Positions 1-11,456 are shown, counted from the first letter of the stretch. The stretch: 64,000 nt of DNA from Sophora flavescens (GCA_030762895.1 JAUPTC010000141.1:24597-88596), one strand, 5' to 3'. Translations and numbers: made by a program. Notes: generated by a model not told the origin, from the sequence alone.

Positions 1-420
1 AATATATTGATAGGAAAAAGACGGAGGAAAAGGTCCCATGAAGTCAATGCCCCACACATCGAAGATTTCTACCTCCAACATGCTTTGGAGAGGAAGTTCA
101 TGTCTCTTGGAGATATTACCAACCCTTTGGCAACGATCACACCTCTCTGCGAAAGTTTTTGTATCCTTGAAGATGGTGGGCCAATAGAAACCACTTTGGA
201 GAAATTTTTCTGCAGTTTTCTTTCCCCCAAAATGTCCACCATAATCCGAGCCATGGCAGTGCCACAACACGCTCCCAATTTGATCATGAGGAATGCACTT
301 CTGCATCAATCCATCCCCACACTGCTTGAACAAGAAGGGATCTTCCCAAATGTAGTACTTTGCATCCGAGAAGAACTTATTTCGTTGTTTCCTAGTGTAG
401 CCTTTCGGGACCACTTTTGA
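1..420 (-). pseudogene. Athila integrase, zinc-binding part and start of catalytic core (partial)
   Basis: The minus strand encodes an integrase N-terminal region: the H-x-H zinc-binding stretch GSDYGGHFGG followed by CDRC, then WGIDFMGPF with the first catalytic aspartate. The rest of the core lies left of the window, but the same sequence is complete at 30830-32101 in unit B. It is a relic copy of a retrotransposon gene. Confidence 0.85.
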
Positions 421-430
421 AGCTTTGTAG

Positions 431-821
431 TTAGACATATCCACGAATCAAGAAGAAAATTTTCCAAAAAATAGCGAATAAGCGCTCATCCAGAAATTCT
501 TCCTTGATATCTAAAAGTTTCTTCTCTTGGTCGGGATTGACTATTCTTGACAAGTGGTCCACAACTCCATACTCGGAACCCTTTCGGTCCCTAATCTCAA
601 GATTAAACTCCTGTAAAAGTAATACCCACCATATTAATCTAGGTTTGGCCTCTTGTTTTGTTATCAAGTACAAATGCTACCGCATTGAGTTCTTTTTCAG
701 TGGTGGAATAGTTAGCATGTGCATCGTTTAAAACTTTCCTTGCATAGTAAATCACATGGACTAACTTTTCCACCCTTTGTCCTAGCACAGCCCCTACCGC
801 ATAATCCCTTGCATCACACAT
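431..821 (-). pseudogene. Athila RNase H domain, internally deleted
   Basis: The minus strand begins with MCDARDYAVGAVLGQR, the usual start of a Gypsy RNase H domain with its first acidic residue. It continues through YYARKVLNDAHANYSTTEKE, where the E of the TEKE motif is catalytic. After AVAFVLD the frame jumps to YLITKQEAKPRL. The segment that normally carries the TDHAAL motif (roughly 20-25 residues) is missing, and the frame shifts there. A later piece ends in VDHLSR, the usual end of the domain. Both units share this break, so it is real damage and the enzyme is dead. Confidence 0.8.
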
Positions 822-825
822 GATT

Positions 826-1882
826 TCAAAAGGTAATTCCCAATCCCGTGTAATGATTAATTATGGGTTCGATCACAAGTTTATGTTTCAAAATATTAAA
901 AGCATTTAAACACGAAACATTAAACTCAAAGGATACATCCTTCATAAGAAGGTCACATAGCGGCTTCGCTAATTTGGAGAAATCCCGAATGAAGCGCCAG
1001 TAGAAGCCGACATGACGGAGAAAACTCTTTACTCCCTTCACATTTGTTGGTGGGGGCAACTTCTCAATCACTTCAATTTTTGCTTTGTCTACTTCAATCC
1101 CCTTTTGCTAGATTTTATGCCCCAAGACCACACATTCACCCCTTTTCTGAGATTTTATGCCCCAAGAGCACACCTTCACGAATCATGAAATGGCATTTCT
1201 CCCAATCGAGCACTAGGTTGGTCTCTTGGCACCTTTGTAGCACACACCCCATGTTCTTCAAACAATTGTTGAACAAAGTTCCAAAAACTGAGAAGTCATC
1301 CATGAAAACCTCAATGAACTTTTCTACCATGTCCGAGAAGATAGACAACATGCACCTCTGGAAAGTAGTCGGAACGTTGCACAGACCAAAAGGCATCCTC
1401 CTATATGCAAATACACCATATGGACAAGTGAAAGTAGTCTTTTCTTGGTCCTCTGGATCCACCACAATTTGGTTATATCCGAAATAACCATCTAAAAAAA
1501 ATTGTACTCATATCTGGATAACCTTTCCACCATTTGATCTATGAATGGGAGGGGAAAGTGGCCATTCCTTGTTGCATCATTAAGCTTCCTGTAGTCCACA
1601 CACTCTCCATCCCGTGATGGTCCTTGTTGGGATCATCTCAGTCTTTTCATTTACCACCACGGTCGTACCTCCCTTCTTTAGGACCACATGAATTGGGCTA
1701 ACCCAATTACTATCCGAGATTGGATAGATTATTCCGTTATCTAAAAGCTTAATCACCTCCTTGCGCACGGTTTCTTTCATGATGGGATTTAACCGTCTTT
1801 GTGGTTGAACCACCGGTTTATAATCATCCTCCGTCAAAATTTTATGCATGCACAAAGAAGGACTTATACCTTTTCCATCCAA
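826..1882 (-). pseudogene. Athila reverse transcriptase domain, frameshifted
   Basis: Minus-strand blocks match a Gypsy reverse transcriptase in order: PQRRLNPIMKETVRKEV and NGIIYPISDSNWVSPIHVV (1882-1580), then YGVFAYRRMPFGLCNVPTTFQRCM and the catalytic FMDD box (about 1465-1136), then the thumb with FLRHVGFYWRFIRDFS (1071-826). Stops and frameshifts separate the blocks, at about 1490-1580 and near 1100. A short tandem duplication (about 1104-1180) lies just before the thumb. Both units carry the same breaks. It is inactive. Confidence 0.85.
1104..1182. repeat. Short tandem duplication inside reverse transcriptase relic
   Basis: The phrase beginning CCCCTTTT and running through GATTTTATGCCCCAAGA to CACACATTCA occurs twice in a row with a few mismatches. 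It adds a partial duplicate segment and disrupts the reading frame. The same copy is in unit B at about 32761-32839. Confidence 0.7.
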
Positions 1883-2147
1883 TAGCGGATTTGTGTTCCC
1901 TAAGAACTCTTAAGAGCTTTTCTTCTTCATCCTTTTTCAGCGTGTTACTAATGATAACCGGATCTTGTCCCTCCTTACTCAAAAATGCATACCTCAAGTG
2001 AGATGGGAGTTGCTTTAATTACGGTTTCTTGTTGTCTTCTTCCATGCTTTCCTTGTGGAGTTCTTCCTTTTTGCCTTCTTCTTTTGAGAGAATTGGTAAT
2101 GCTTCCATATTTTTCAAACACACAAGAAATTTAGCATCTTCTAAAAA

Positions 2148-2688
2148 TTACCCATCTTCATCATCAACATGGGATTTTACCAACACTTTCGCAAGTGAAG
2201 AACCATGTGCTTCTTGTGTGGAATGGAATTTCACAATAGGCTCTATCACATCTATGCTATACACACTGGATTGCTCAACTTGATGCTTCATGGCTTCAAA
2301 AACATTGAAGACTACATTCTCATCTTGTACCCGAAGTGTGAGCTTTCCTTGTTGCACATCTATCAATGCACGCCCGGTGGCCAAGAAAGGCCTACCCAAT
2401 ATGAGAGGGATCTCGGCATCTTCATCCATATCTAAGACCACAAAATATGCCGAAAAGATGAATTTATCCACTTTTACCAACAAGTCCTCAACCACCCCAT
2501 AAGGGTATTTAATAGAATGATCCGCAAGTTGGAGCGACATCATAGTCCCTTTGGCCTCTTGAATGCCAAGCTTCCTCATCATAGATAGGGGCATTAGATT
2601 AATGCTAGCCCCTAGATCACATAGTGCCTTCCCAAAAGTCATCTCCCCAATGGTGCATGGTATGCTAAATGTACCTGGATCCTTAAAC
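2148..2688 (-). pseudogene. Athila aspartic protease region
   Basis: The minus strand encodes ALCDLGASINLMP, the Athila-type form of the retroviral-like aspartic protease active site (D-L-G-A-S in place of DTGA), followed by the downstream ILGRPFLATGRALID motif that closes the protease fold. The 164-residue open stretch runs 2642-2148. Its upstream continuation (sense) is cut exactly at 2688 by the CACTA element. Across the insertion the reading resumes at 4567 and would give the usual linker of this family. The protease would mature the Gag-Pol polyprotein. Confidence 0.85.
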
Positions 2689-4563
2689 CACTACAAAAAA
2701 AAGTTGAAATAGCGATCGAAAATTAGCGACCGAACAAGTCTGTCGCTAATAGCAACCGAAATGGCGACCAATTTCATGATTTTCATATTTTTTATAAAAC
2801 ATGTGTTTAGCGAGCGATTTGTATGGTTGCAAGTTCAATGGTCGCTAAATCGGTCGCTAAACCACTTAATTAAAAAGTCAATTTTTTTGACTTTATTTGC
2901 GACCGATTTTATTTTAACCATAATATTGAAGCTATTTAGCGACCGATTTTAAATTAGAAAGGAGCCACATAGCCACCGATTATAGCGACCCATTTTTTTT
3001 TAAAGGTGGCAACCACAGAAGGATTGCTCTGGCATGCCATGACTTAGTAATGATAAGAGAATACTGGTAGTTGTAGTTTAAAGTTGCCTAGACCCTTTAG
3101 AATTCCTAGTCATGAAGATTGATTTTACACTTACAAGTATGGCTATAACTTTGGATTTAATTTAGATTTCTAGAATAGTAGTTGAAGGCTACAAGTGTTT
3201 GCAGAGATGCGCTGCATTTGTGTAATAATTATGAGTTATCTGAATTTAGAAATTTATGAGGTTTAAATTTTTAATTTTTGTAAACATTGATATATTATTT
3301 TTTAACCCTGTTTGAGGGAATTTATGGCTTACGATTGACAAAACCAAGTTCATAATCTGAGGTACTCCTAGGAAGTTGATGACAGTGTGCAGGTGGCCAT
3401 GCTCCTGTTACTCCTTTGATGACTAGGAAGTGAAACCCGAAGGCTAATCCTATATGCTGCCATATTCATTGATGCAATAAAAATGACAATTAGAGGCTAT
3501 TTTTTATAAGTGTTGAAGAGTATAATTTTCTAACTATGTTATTTATCTTTTTTCTGGTTGACTTCAGTTATTTATCTTGAAGATGATTTCCAAATTTAAT
3601 TTTATTATAATGCTTGCCATTTTTCCTTTGGCTTCGGATTTGAACTTTGTTACATCGTAAGTTATGATCGAGAGGATCTTATAATGTACAAGTTAACAGT
3701 AAGTTTTAATTTTTTTCCAGATGAAATAATATATGTTGTATGACCCATCATTTGGTATTTGGTCTTTTGAACTGTGAACTTCCAGGGGGAAGGAATTATT
3801 TTTGGTGATTGGTTTTCTTGGCTGCTACTCCCAGATTGTTTTTGGGTGGGACAGCAGATTATTGGTTTTGGTGGTACCATGTAAATTTTGCGCAGGAGGT
3901 AACTGTAGGGATGAAAGAAAGTTACAATACTGTATAGCTGTGGAATGTGGAGTGTGACAATACTGTATTTGTGCAGGTCATTTATTTCTATGTATTAGAG
4001 TGCTGGGTTTTTTTTCTCTCTGTTATGTTTCAGAAGGCTAGAATGTTATAGTGTAGAACGCTTTTTATGTAACAGAATGTTGTTCACTTGGTTGGTGGTG
4101 ATTCCTTGTATTTGGGTTAGAGTACCCCTAGTGCTCTAATTAATACAATTTTGCTTTACAAAAAAAAAAAAAACAGTGGTTGCACTAACATTTTGTTTGT
4201 TATATGTTTTTTTAAGAAATCAGTCACTAAATTGGTCCCTAGAACAGGTTTGGGGAACTAATTTAGTGACCGATTTTTTTTTGCATTAGTGACCAAATTA
4301 GCGATCGAATTTTCGGTCGCTAAAATTGATCCCATAATAGGTGTTGGGGACCAATTTAGCAACCGATTTTTATGAATCCGACCGAATAATCCGGTCGCTA
4401 TTAGCGATCGATTTCAAATTCGGTCGCTAAATCATTTAGCGACCATGGTTTTAACAACCGTCACTTTTCGGTTGCTAATTCGATCGCTAATCCATTTAGC
4501 AATCGAATTTTTGTGAATAGCGACCGAATTCTTCGGTCGCTAAATACCATTTTTTTTGTAGTG
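2689..4563. mobile_element. CACTA-type DNA transposon, nonautonomous, inside Athila pol
   Basis: It begins CACTACAAAAAAAAG and ends TTTTTTTTGTAGTG, giving a 13-bp terminal inverted repeat. The 3-bp target duplication AAC lies at 2686-2688 and 4564-4566. Removing the element and one AAC restores the minus-strand frame between gag and protease. Subterminal zones (about 2705-3000 and 4205-4550) carry many copies of TAGCGACCGA in both orientations, typical of CACTA transposase-binding zones. The middle (about 3016-4175) has no transposase. It is AT-rich and looks transcript-derived. Confidence 0.93.
3016..4175 (+). other. Internal cargo of the CACTA element, transcript-like with poly(A)
   Basis: This stretch lies between inverted subterminal arms (GGTGGCAACCAC near 3004 and GTGGTTGCAC near 4177). 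It ends with GGGTTAGAGTACCCCTAG, then TTAATACAATTTTG, then an A run at 4159-4173, which resembles the 3' end of a plant LINE or of a polyadenylated transcript. I see no convincing coding region on either strand; a 72-codon minus-strand open stretch at 3662-3880 is unrecognised. It could be a captured gene 3' part or a LINE tail. Confidence 0.45.
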
Positions 4564-6480
4564 AACTTCGGAGGTAGCTTACGTTGAAGGATTGCACTAC
4601 ACACCTCGGTTAAAGCAATCGTCTCCTCATCCACTATCTTCCGCTTCTTGGAGAGAAGCTCCTTCATAAACCTGGTATAAGATGACATTTGTTCCAAGGC
4701 TTCCGCAAATGGAATGTTGATTAGAAGCTTGCAAAAAACATCAGGGAACTTAGAAAACTGTTTGTCATGCAAATGCTTCTTCAATTGCTCTGGATATGGT
4801 ACCGTCATGCAAGGAGGGAGATCCTTGGCTTCAATCCACTTCTTCTTTCGGAATTCTTCATCCACTAACTTCAACCTCCCTTATTCTCTGGTACCTTCTC
4901 GCTGGGCACTTCTTCTTCCTTAGATTGCTTTGTCTCCACCTGTGGTACTTCTGGAATTACAGCTTCAGGAGAACTAGTTGTACCCCCATCTGATTCCAAC
5001 ACCTTACCTCTTTGAGTTGTTACGACATTGCATTAGTTCTTTGGGTTGATCTCTGTATTACCTGGAAAAGAGCCTGGGAGACGCTCATTCATATGCTTTA
5101 CAAGTTGTGCTACCTGAGTCTCATGATTCTGGATCGCTGCCCCTGTATGAGTTGACAACTTGTCTATGGATGTGTCTGTTTGTACTGCTAAATTCTCAAT
5201 GGCTGCTCTAGTCTTCTCAAGAGCCAACTCCCAAGGTTGCTTGTTTCCATCTGTGATCTGTTACTGATTAATTCTTGGAAGGGCTTGCTGAGTATCATGT
5301 TGTTGAATCCTATAGTTCTGCCTTTGATTCTGACGTTGTTGTTGTTGTTGTCGTCCGGCCAAACCACTACTAGTGTTGCTCCAACAAAAACCCGGATGAT
5401 CTCCTGATATTCCAACCTTGCCCATGATGGTAGTTATTCCGTCTATCCCTCGGATAATCATTACGTTGTGGCACTGTGTCATAAAAGTTGTGACATGAGT
5501 CCACATGCTCCTGAGAATAGTTACTTGGACAACATTCAGTGTCATGATCCCCATTGCAAAAGTCACACCCTAGAGGCAAACCTTCTCGCACTGCATTCAC
5601 CTTCATCTTGCTTGTAATTGCCTCATTCTGCTTCTTCAGGAGTGCATTCTGCTCAAGAATGGCTTCAATAGATGTTGCACTAAGCCCAGTTGAATTCGGA
5701 TGTGGTGCACTAGCAGGTTGATGCATATTACGGTTGTACTCATTCCTTGACATCTTTTCCAATAAAGCCCATGCATCATCCGTTGATTTGCAAGAAAAAG
5801 AACCGCCAGCTGCGACATCACAATTCATCTGGTAGCGACCTCTCAAACCATTGAATAAGTGCTGAACTTTTGTTACCAAGTCAAAGAATGAAGATGGACA
5901 TCTCCTCAAGAGAACATTGTATCTCTCCCAAGCTTCATTATAAGTCTCATCCTCATGTTGCTTGAAAGAAGTAACGGCTATTTTCAATTGTGCCGCTTTC
6001 TGAGGAGGAAAAAATCTTGTAAGGAATTTTTGAGCCAGGTCCTCCCAAGTAGTGATACTTCCGCGATCGAAGTTCAAATCTAACCAATCACGAGCTCTAT
6101 CCTGAAGAGAAAAAGGGAATAGTCGCAAGCGAAAGGCATCGTCTGAAACTCCCGCACACTTTGTAACATCGCATACCTCCAAAAAGAGAGCAATATGCTT
6201 GTGAGGATCTTGGTGTGCACTCCCATCAAATTGATTTTGTTGCACTAGTTTAAGAACCGATGTCTTGATCACAAATGAATTGGCCGTGATGGACGGCCTC
6301 ACAATGGTGGAAGCACAATCCTTCAAGTTAAGAAGAGTGTACTCATAAAAGGGCTTGTAAGCAGGTGGTGGTTATTCAACCATCTCTTCAAGATTCAATG
6401 CCTCGAGTCTCCTCTATTCTCTAAGCTACTTCCTCAACCTTTTCTCGATCCTACGAATCTCAGGGTCGTATAGCAAGTCT
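4564..6480 (-). pseudogene. Athila gag and gag-protease linker, broken
   Basis: The longest open stretch (6326-5370 minus, 318 codons) has the retrotransposon gag core: FDGSAHQDPHKHIALFLEVC, LFPFSLQDRARDWL and WEDLAQKFLTRFFPPQKAAQ, then a zinc-knuckle-like CDFCNGDHDTECC. The reading clearly extends upstream (PAYKPFYEYTLLNLKDCA) but meets a stop at about 6375. Downstream, frameshifts near 5370 and 5230 and a stop at about 5031 precede the linker ending in LQRKLPPKF at the CACTA junction. Gag would form the particle that packages element RNA. The same breaks occur in unit B. Confidence 0.88.
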
Positions 6481-6644
6481 TCCGGTGGAACGAAACCTCG
6501 TATACAACAAAAACTCCCAAGACCAAGTGAAATCAAAGAAATTCAAAGAGATAAAAAATATTATTCAAAAATAAATTTAAAACGAAAAATTGGCTTGTTC
6601 AAATTAACTATTTTCTTTAAATAAAGAAAAATTGGCTATGCCAA

Positions 6645-6662
6645 TCCCCGGTAACGGCGCCA
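6645..6662 (-). other. Primer binding site, tRNA-Asp type
   Basis: The minus strand reads TGGCGCCGTTACCGGGGA six bases inside the 5' LTR end. It is close to the complement of the plant tRNA-Asp 3' end, used by Athila-type elements to prime minus-strand DNA synthesis. One base differs from the usual TGGCGCCGTTGCCGGGGA. Confidence 0.75.
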
Positions 6663-7794
6663 AAAACTTGATGGGCTCCGACAAATGTACCGGATCAAGG
6701 CAAATAATAAAAACACGGCAAGCAAATTATCGAGATCGAACATAGGGATTGGGTGGCCAATTGTTATCAATATTTAAGGGAAACAGTTAGGATTGACCAA
6801 GTCAAGAGAGAGAGAGTTTATTGTGAAATCCAGTAGTAACCAATATCGAGTATCAAGCAAGAGTTTAATCAAAGAAATAGCAAATAGTAAAAGTTGTGAC
6901 TTAAGAATGGGGAAGATCTAAGGCCACAAATCCACCAACCCAATTAAACACAGATCAAAAGTGATTATTTTCTATCCCTAGGTTCAATTACATGCCAATC
7001 AGGAACCCGAAATTATCCTAATCTCTCGGTCGAGCACAAGAGAAAATACCTAAACATGCCAATCAACTATATTTCTATGATGACAAACATGGAATATTCA
7101 TTAAGTTCTTGGTTCCCTATAACGATTATGAGACACCCCGTTGTGCCCCGTTGTTTTATTAGTTTAAAGCTTTCTTAATTAATTCCTTAATCACTCGCTT
7201 AACGTGAAAAGACGTAAAAAGTAAAAACTCTAAGTTAAAGAGCATACAAACTTCAATTACTTCAAACTGCATACCATAATTATATTGTGAATATAGCCAT
7301 ATGTCTTATACATATTACAAAACACTGTTGAGGGTATCCTCTCAATAGGATCCCTCACAGGAATAAACTTAACTAAAAGTCATACTTAGCGGAAACATAT
7401 AAAAATATTTCTTAGACACACTGGCCATACTATCTATACTCTAATCATCATGGATCACAACTCGACCTCCTACCTCTGGTTCATAAGGAGTTTCATCCAA
7501 CTCCTCCTCATTCAGCTCAGTCACAGGGTCTTCTTCTACGATCCCATAACAAAATAAAATACCAGACACATAAATAATACAGGGGATAAGAAACAATTCT
7601 ATCATCATAAAACGGAAAAGAGCCATAGTATATCATACAATAAATGTCACAGACAAGTAACACCCAGAATTAGCAATCATCCTCAAATTATGATGTTGTC
7701 CTCTACCCTCAACTCATGCCATTTAAATCCTTATGCTAACATAACTATCTCTATTCCTTTCACATTCGTCAGTAGTCCGATGCAAAGAACTCAG

Positions 7795-7978
7795 TATAGT
7801 ACACTTATATCTTTTGATAGGATAAGACTCGGCATAGTGCACTTCTATCTTTCGATAATATAGGATCCGATATAGTGCACTTCTATCTTCTGATAAGATA
7901 GGATTCGGTATAGTGCTCTTCTATCTTTTGATAGGTTATCACTCGATATAGTGCACTTCTATCTTTTGATAGGATAAA
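7795..7978. repeat. Imperfect tandem repeats of about 46 bp in the solo LTR
   Basis: Four to five units of the pattern TATAGTGCACTTCTATC followed by TTTTGATAGGAT, with point differences, follow each other. Each contains the small inverted pair TATC...GATA. The same array is in unit B at about 39457-39640. Confidence 0.8.
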
Positions 7979-8725
7979 TCAGATCAACGCGTCATAGACT
8001 GAAAAAGTATATGCATCAAAGCCTCTATATGAATCTCACTATCTTGCATCAATAACAAACTAGTACCTCAAGCTCCCATCATAGACTCAACTCACATTCT
8101 AGGTCACACCTAATCCATTAAATAATTTAATTAAACTAGGAACCTCTAAGATACATTCAAATCATTCTCTCACCCAAACAAATATCTCTTGAACAACATA
8201 TCTCTTTGCTTAAAGTTCACTAAGCACAATATTAAACCAGACAGATCATACATAACACATTAATCAACAGAATATTCAAACATAAAAAATAATACGTCAC
8301 ATGCAGTGGAATACCTCAACCAGCGTATCATAATCAATTAAATAAACATAAAGTTGGACACCATCAAATACTTAAAATCAACCTAATGTCGATAAACCTA
8401 CAATCCCCGAATCACCATTGGTTTCACAGAAAAAGGTTTCCAATGCGATTTTGGTCTTGTCGATTACTCGACTACTAGTAGGGTTTAGGTTGCCCTACAC
8501 AACTATCATATAATATACTACTTATCGGTTCCGACGACAGAGTGATCCTTTCCCCCACCTGAGTTAGCACCAAGATCCCGAACTCGACGTTCCTCGCTAT
8601 CACACCACAGCTTAATAGTTTCACCTCAAGTTAGGAAAGTAGAAGAAGGAGATTGATGATCTTGGCAAGTTTCTTCAATGGAAACACTTATGAAGCTTTT
8701 GAAGATGATAATGGAGTTTGTGAAG

Positions 8726-8770
8726 AAAATGAAGAAGAAGAAGAAGAAGAAGAAGAAGAAGAAGAAGAAT
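8726..8770. repeat. GAA microsatellite
   Basis: An uninterrupted run of GAA triplets (about 14 units) lies inside the solo LTR. The unit B copy is at 40393-40432. Confidence 0.9.
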
Positions 8771-10124
8771 GAAAAAGATGAAGAGTGAAATGGGGAAGGG
8801 AGGCCACGGTTTTGAGGGGATTTTTATAGGGAAAATCTAGGCCTTGTTTGGTTTTTAGCTTTTAGATTAATGGGTTTTGTGATTATTTAATTAATATATG
8901 ATTAACTATGGTTAATAATTAACTTAACTAGGGTTATCTTGCTAAATATGGTTAATAAACATGTGGCTCACATTAAATGAAGGTGTGACTGATTTTGGTC
9001 CACAAGAATTAACCATGATTTCTTAACCATGGTTAGAATTTAACTAAACATCGGTTAGGTTAAGCTAAAATGGCATTTTGGTCATTTCGCTTAAAAACTC
9101 ATAATTTCTAACATTAATTGCATCATAAATTCTTGATGAGTCATCGCATAGATCAGCTCCTCTGGTGTCCCGTTTTATCACTGCAGTTCTGTTGCTGATT
9201 CCGTTGGTTTCCCGATTAGGGTTTTACGCTCAAATAAAAGCGTAATATTTCGTTTTTGGTTGAAAATTTTCAAACTAACCAAACTCGTTGGAAATATGAT
9301 TTAAATATAAATCATTCCGTTCAGAAGTCAAAATTAGGTTTTCTGATCATTAAAATCTTACTGTCAGTGAAAACACCGATTGTTTTCAGTTCGAACTTTC
9401 ACCAAAATTCGTCCGTATACACATAATATTTTATTTCTGATCAGAATTTTGGAAAGTAGAATTCCGCACGGACAAAATATAAAAAAAATCTACAAATTTC
9501 AATTTCGGGTCAAATTAGAGTTTTCTGGCGGTATGAAATTATACTGTCAGTAAAAACGCAAACTGGTTTCCGTCTGAGTTTTAAACCCAAAATTTCACCG
9601 TAACCTTCTTTCATAAGAGAGACTATGAATATGATGTTATTTTATTTAAAATCACTTTCTAACTCTCAGATTAAAATATAATTAATTATGTTTTAATCGG
9701 TTAAACAAAGTAATTAAAAATCAGGCTGTTACAGATTACACAAATCTCCTATTATATCTCTATCAATATTCAACTTGTGTTCTTAATTCAAGTCCTAAAG
9801 CTTGAATCTCTGGTCGGACTCATCACGCTTGACTAGTTAACCACGAACACATATGATCAACACATACAAAACAGAATTAAGAAACAAGATTTGAGAATTA
9901 GGGAGTAGAAAACATCACAGTTTCACTATGCAGTCATAAGCGGCTTCATTACTTCCTCAGAAAAGAGGATTAGTTCCTCAAAATGTGCTTCAAAATTCTC
10001 AATCCAAAAGAAAACATGAAATAAAACTATAAAAGAGTATGTAAACCTAAACGAGACGCAGCTCACAAAAAACAAGGATTCCCTTTATAAAATCGCATAA
10101 CAACAAGCTATATATAGGAGTCTG

Positions 10125-10335
10125 GTTTTGCGCTCGCTCGCGGGGCGAGTACTTAAGTTTGGATCCATTCTGAATTTGAATCCTCGTGGGGCGAGGCTGA
10201 AAAGTCTTCAGAATCTTGTGTCTGGCTCGTGGGGCCAGCAGCGTCTCGCAGGGCGAGACTGAAAGACTCCAATTTCTTGCTCAGCATCAGCTCTGGCTCG
10301 CGGGAGCACTGTTTCGCAGGGCGACACCCTGAAAA
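10125..10335. repeat. GC-rich palindrome cluster in the Athila LTR
   Basis: Variants of CTCGCGGGGCGAG (for example GCTCGCTCGCGGGGCGAG, TCTCGCAGGGCGAGA and CTCGTGGGGCGAG) recur several times in an otherwise AT-rich LTR. Each can fold on itself. Similar motifs lie in the 3' LTR (24430-24565) and at 30320-30610. Confidence 0.75.
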
Positions 10336-10589
10336 TTTCCTTTTGCTTGTTTTCTTCAATTTTCCAAGTTTCCTTGAGCTTCACCTTTAACCTGAAAATA
10401 AAAGTAGCACTTAGTGCTTTATTTGATCTAGAAAATAGTGAAAATATCTAAAAATTACTCCTAAGACTCAAAATGTCGCTTGTGAACAATTAAAGCCAAT
10501 TTTGGGCTAAAATGAGAATGAACTTGCACAATTGGTATCAAAATTGAGGCATTTCTAGTCATAAAACTAGATGAACCAAAGGTTTATCA

Positions 10590-11456
10590 GTACTTACAGA
10601 AATCGGTTAAGGGTTGTTTATTGTACTATTATTTTAAACCCAAAAATGTGAGGAGAGAGGGGTTTTTTCTATAAGGCTTGGGTAACCCTAAGGAGGGAAC
10701 ATTCTCTAGGTACAAGGGGGGACAAGTCATCTAATTTTAGGTCATTCCTTATACATTACAGCCATCACCTCACTCTCTTCTATTTCCTTTTCTATTTTTC
10801 TCCATTGTAGCTCCTTGATTAATTTTAACTTTTAATGGCTCTATTTTGTGGTTTGTAAGCTCGTTATGAGCTAAATACCTTGAGCTAGAGTACTATGAAC
10901 TTGTAACTAATTCTATGGGTTGATTTATGTGAATGTATGTCATCATTTTCTTTTAATTTGAGCTTTAATTTCATTTCTAGTTGTGCTTGATAGAATACAA
11001 ACTTATTGAGCTTGGAAAATTTTAGCAAGTGGACATTCTTAAAAGATAAGGTTTAATTTGGTTAATTGGAAATTTAATTGAAGTTGGTTGTAATAGGAAT
11101 ATTCTTCCAAGACCTTAGGTTAGTTGGACGTGCTTAACAAGACGTGAGTGTAATTAATATGAGCTTAGGAATAAGGTAAGTTTAATGAAGCTTACCGTGT
11201 TAATGCTGGAAAGCAAACATTAATTCCTGGACCAAATGTTGTAGCATTGTGAAGCAATTATTGCCTTGTTAGTATTTGCGCACTTAACTCTTGCTTATAT
11301 ATCTATTTTATGTCCAGCCATCAATCACTGATTATTTTAGTTACTTCATTAATTGTTCCTTTAAGATTTTTGGTAAATAGAATATTGAGCTTGAAAGTTG
11401 TATTCATAATTTATTTTAATCCTCGTGGGAACGATCTTACTTACTTTTATTACTTG
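10590..11456 (+). other. AT-rich flank resembling the 3' part of another Gypsy LTR
   Basis: It begins with the target duplication GTACT. Toward its right end it reads CCTCGTGGGAACGATC, and after the MITE continues TGTACACTAGCACATTGCAC to CCCCATCA at about 11787. This order is typical of the end of Athila/Tat-type LTRs in plus orientation. No left LTR border or partner was found, so a truncated LTR is a tentative reading. No coding region is recognised. Confidence 0.4.

Larger units (their letters stand above)
7129..9733 (-). mobile_element. Solo LTR of a Gypsy-type element nested in the Athila LTR
   Basis: It runs from TGAGACACCCCG to GGCTGTTACA (minus strand TGTAACAGCC to CGGGGTGTCTCA) and is flanked by the 5-bp duplication GATTA at 7124-7128 and 9734-9738. 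Removing it restores the LTR sequence seen at about 24100. It is 2605 bp with no retroelement protein domain, so one LTR left by LTR-LTR recombination fits best. The TGTAACAGCC start resembles chromovirus (Tekay-like) LTRs. Confidence 0.88.
1..10589 (-). mobile_element. Athila-like Gypsy retrotransposon, 5' half (window-truncated)
   Basis: On the minus strand this runs 5' LTR (ends at 10589), primer site, gag, protease, reverse transcriptase, RNase H and part of integrase, then leaves the window at position 1. It is followed on the right by the target-site bases GTACT (10590-10594). A CACTA element (2689-4563) and a solo LTR (7129-9733) are nested in it. The domain order and the KLPPKF linker style before the protease fit the Athila group of the Gypsy superfamily. 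All coding parts are broken. Confidence 0.85.
6669..10589 (-). repeat. Athila 5' LTR (split by a solo LTR)
   Basis: The plus-strand sequence starts TGATGGGCTCCG next to the primer site and ends GGTTTATCA, followed by target bases GTACT. It aligns along its length with the 3' LTR at 23646-24821. The match is interrupted at 7128 and resumes at 9739, where a separate solo LTR has inserted. Without that insertion it is about 1.3 kb. The two LTRs differ by many transitions and some indels, so the element is old compared with the A/B duplication. Confidence 0.88.

Noticed and set aside
1044..1487. Plus-strand open reading frames over the Athila pol region (also 2029-2283, 13883-14308, 33458-33658)
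   Set aside because: They are antisense shadows of the minus-strand reverse transcriptase, protease and CSLC readings and have no family features.
7795..7978. CRISPR-like or satellite array of 46-bp repeats
   Set aside because: There are only four to five diverged units, inside a solo LTR, without unique spacers.
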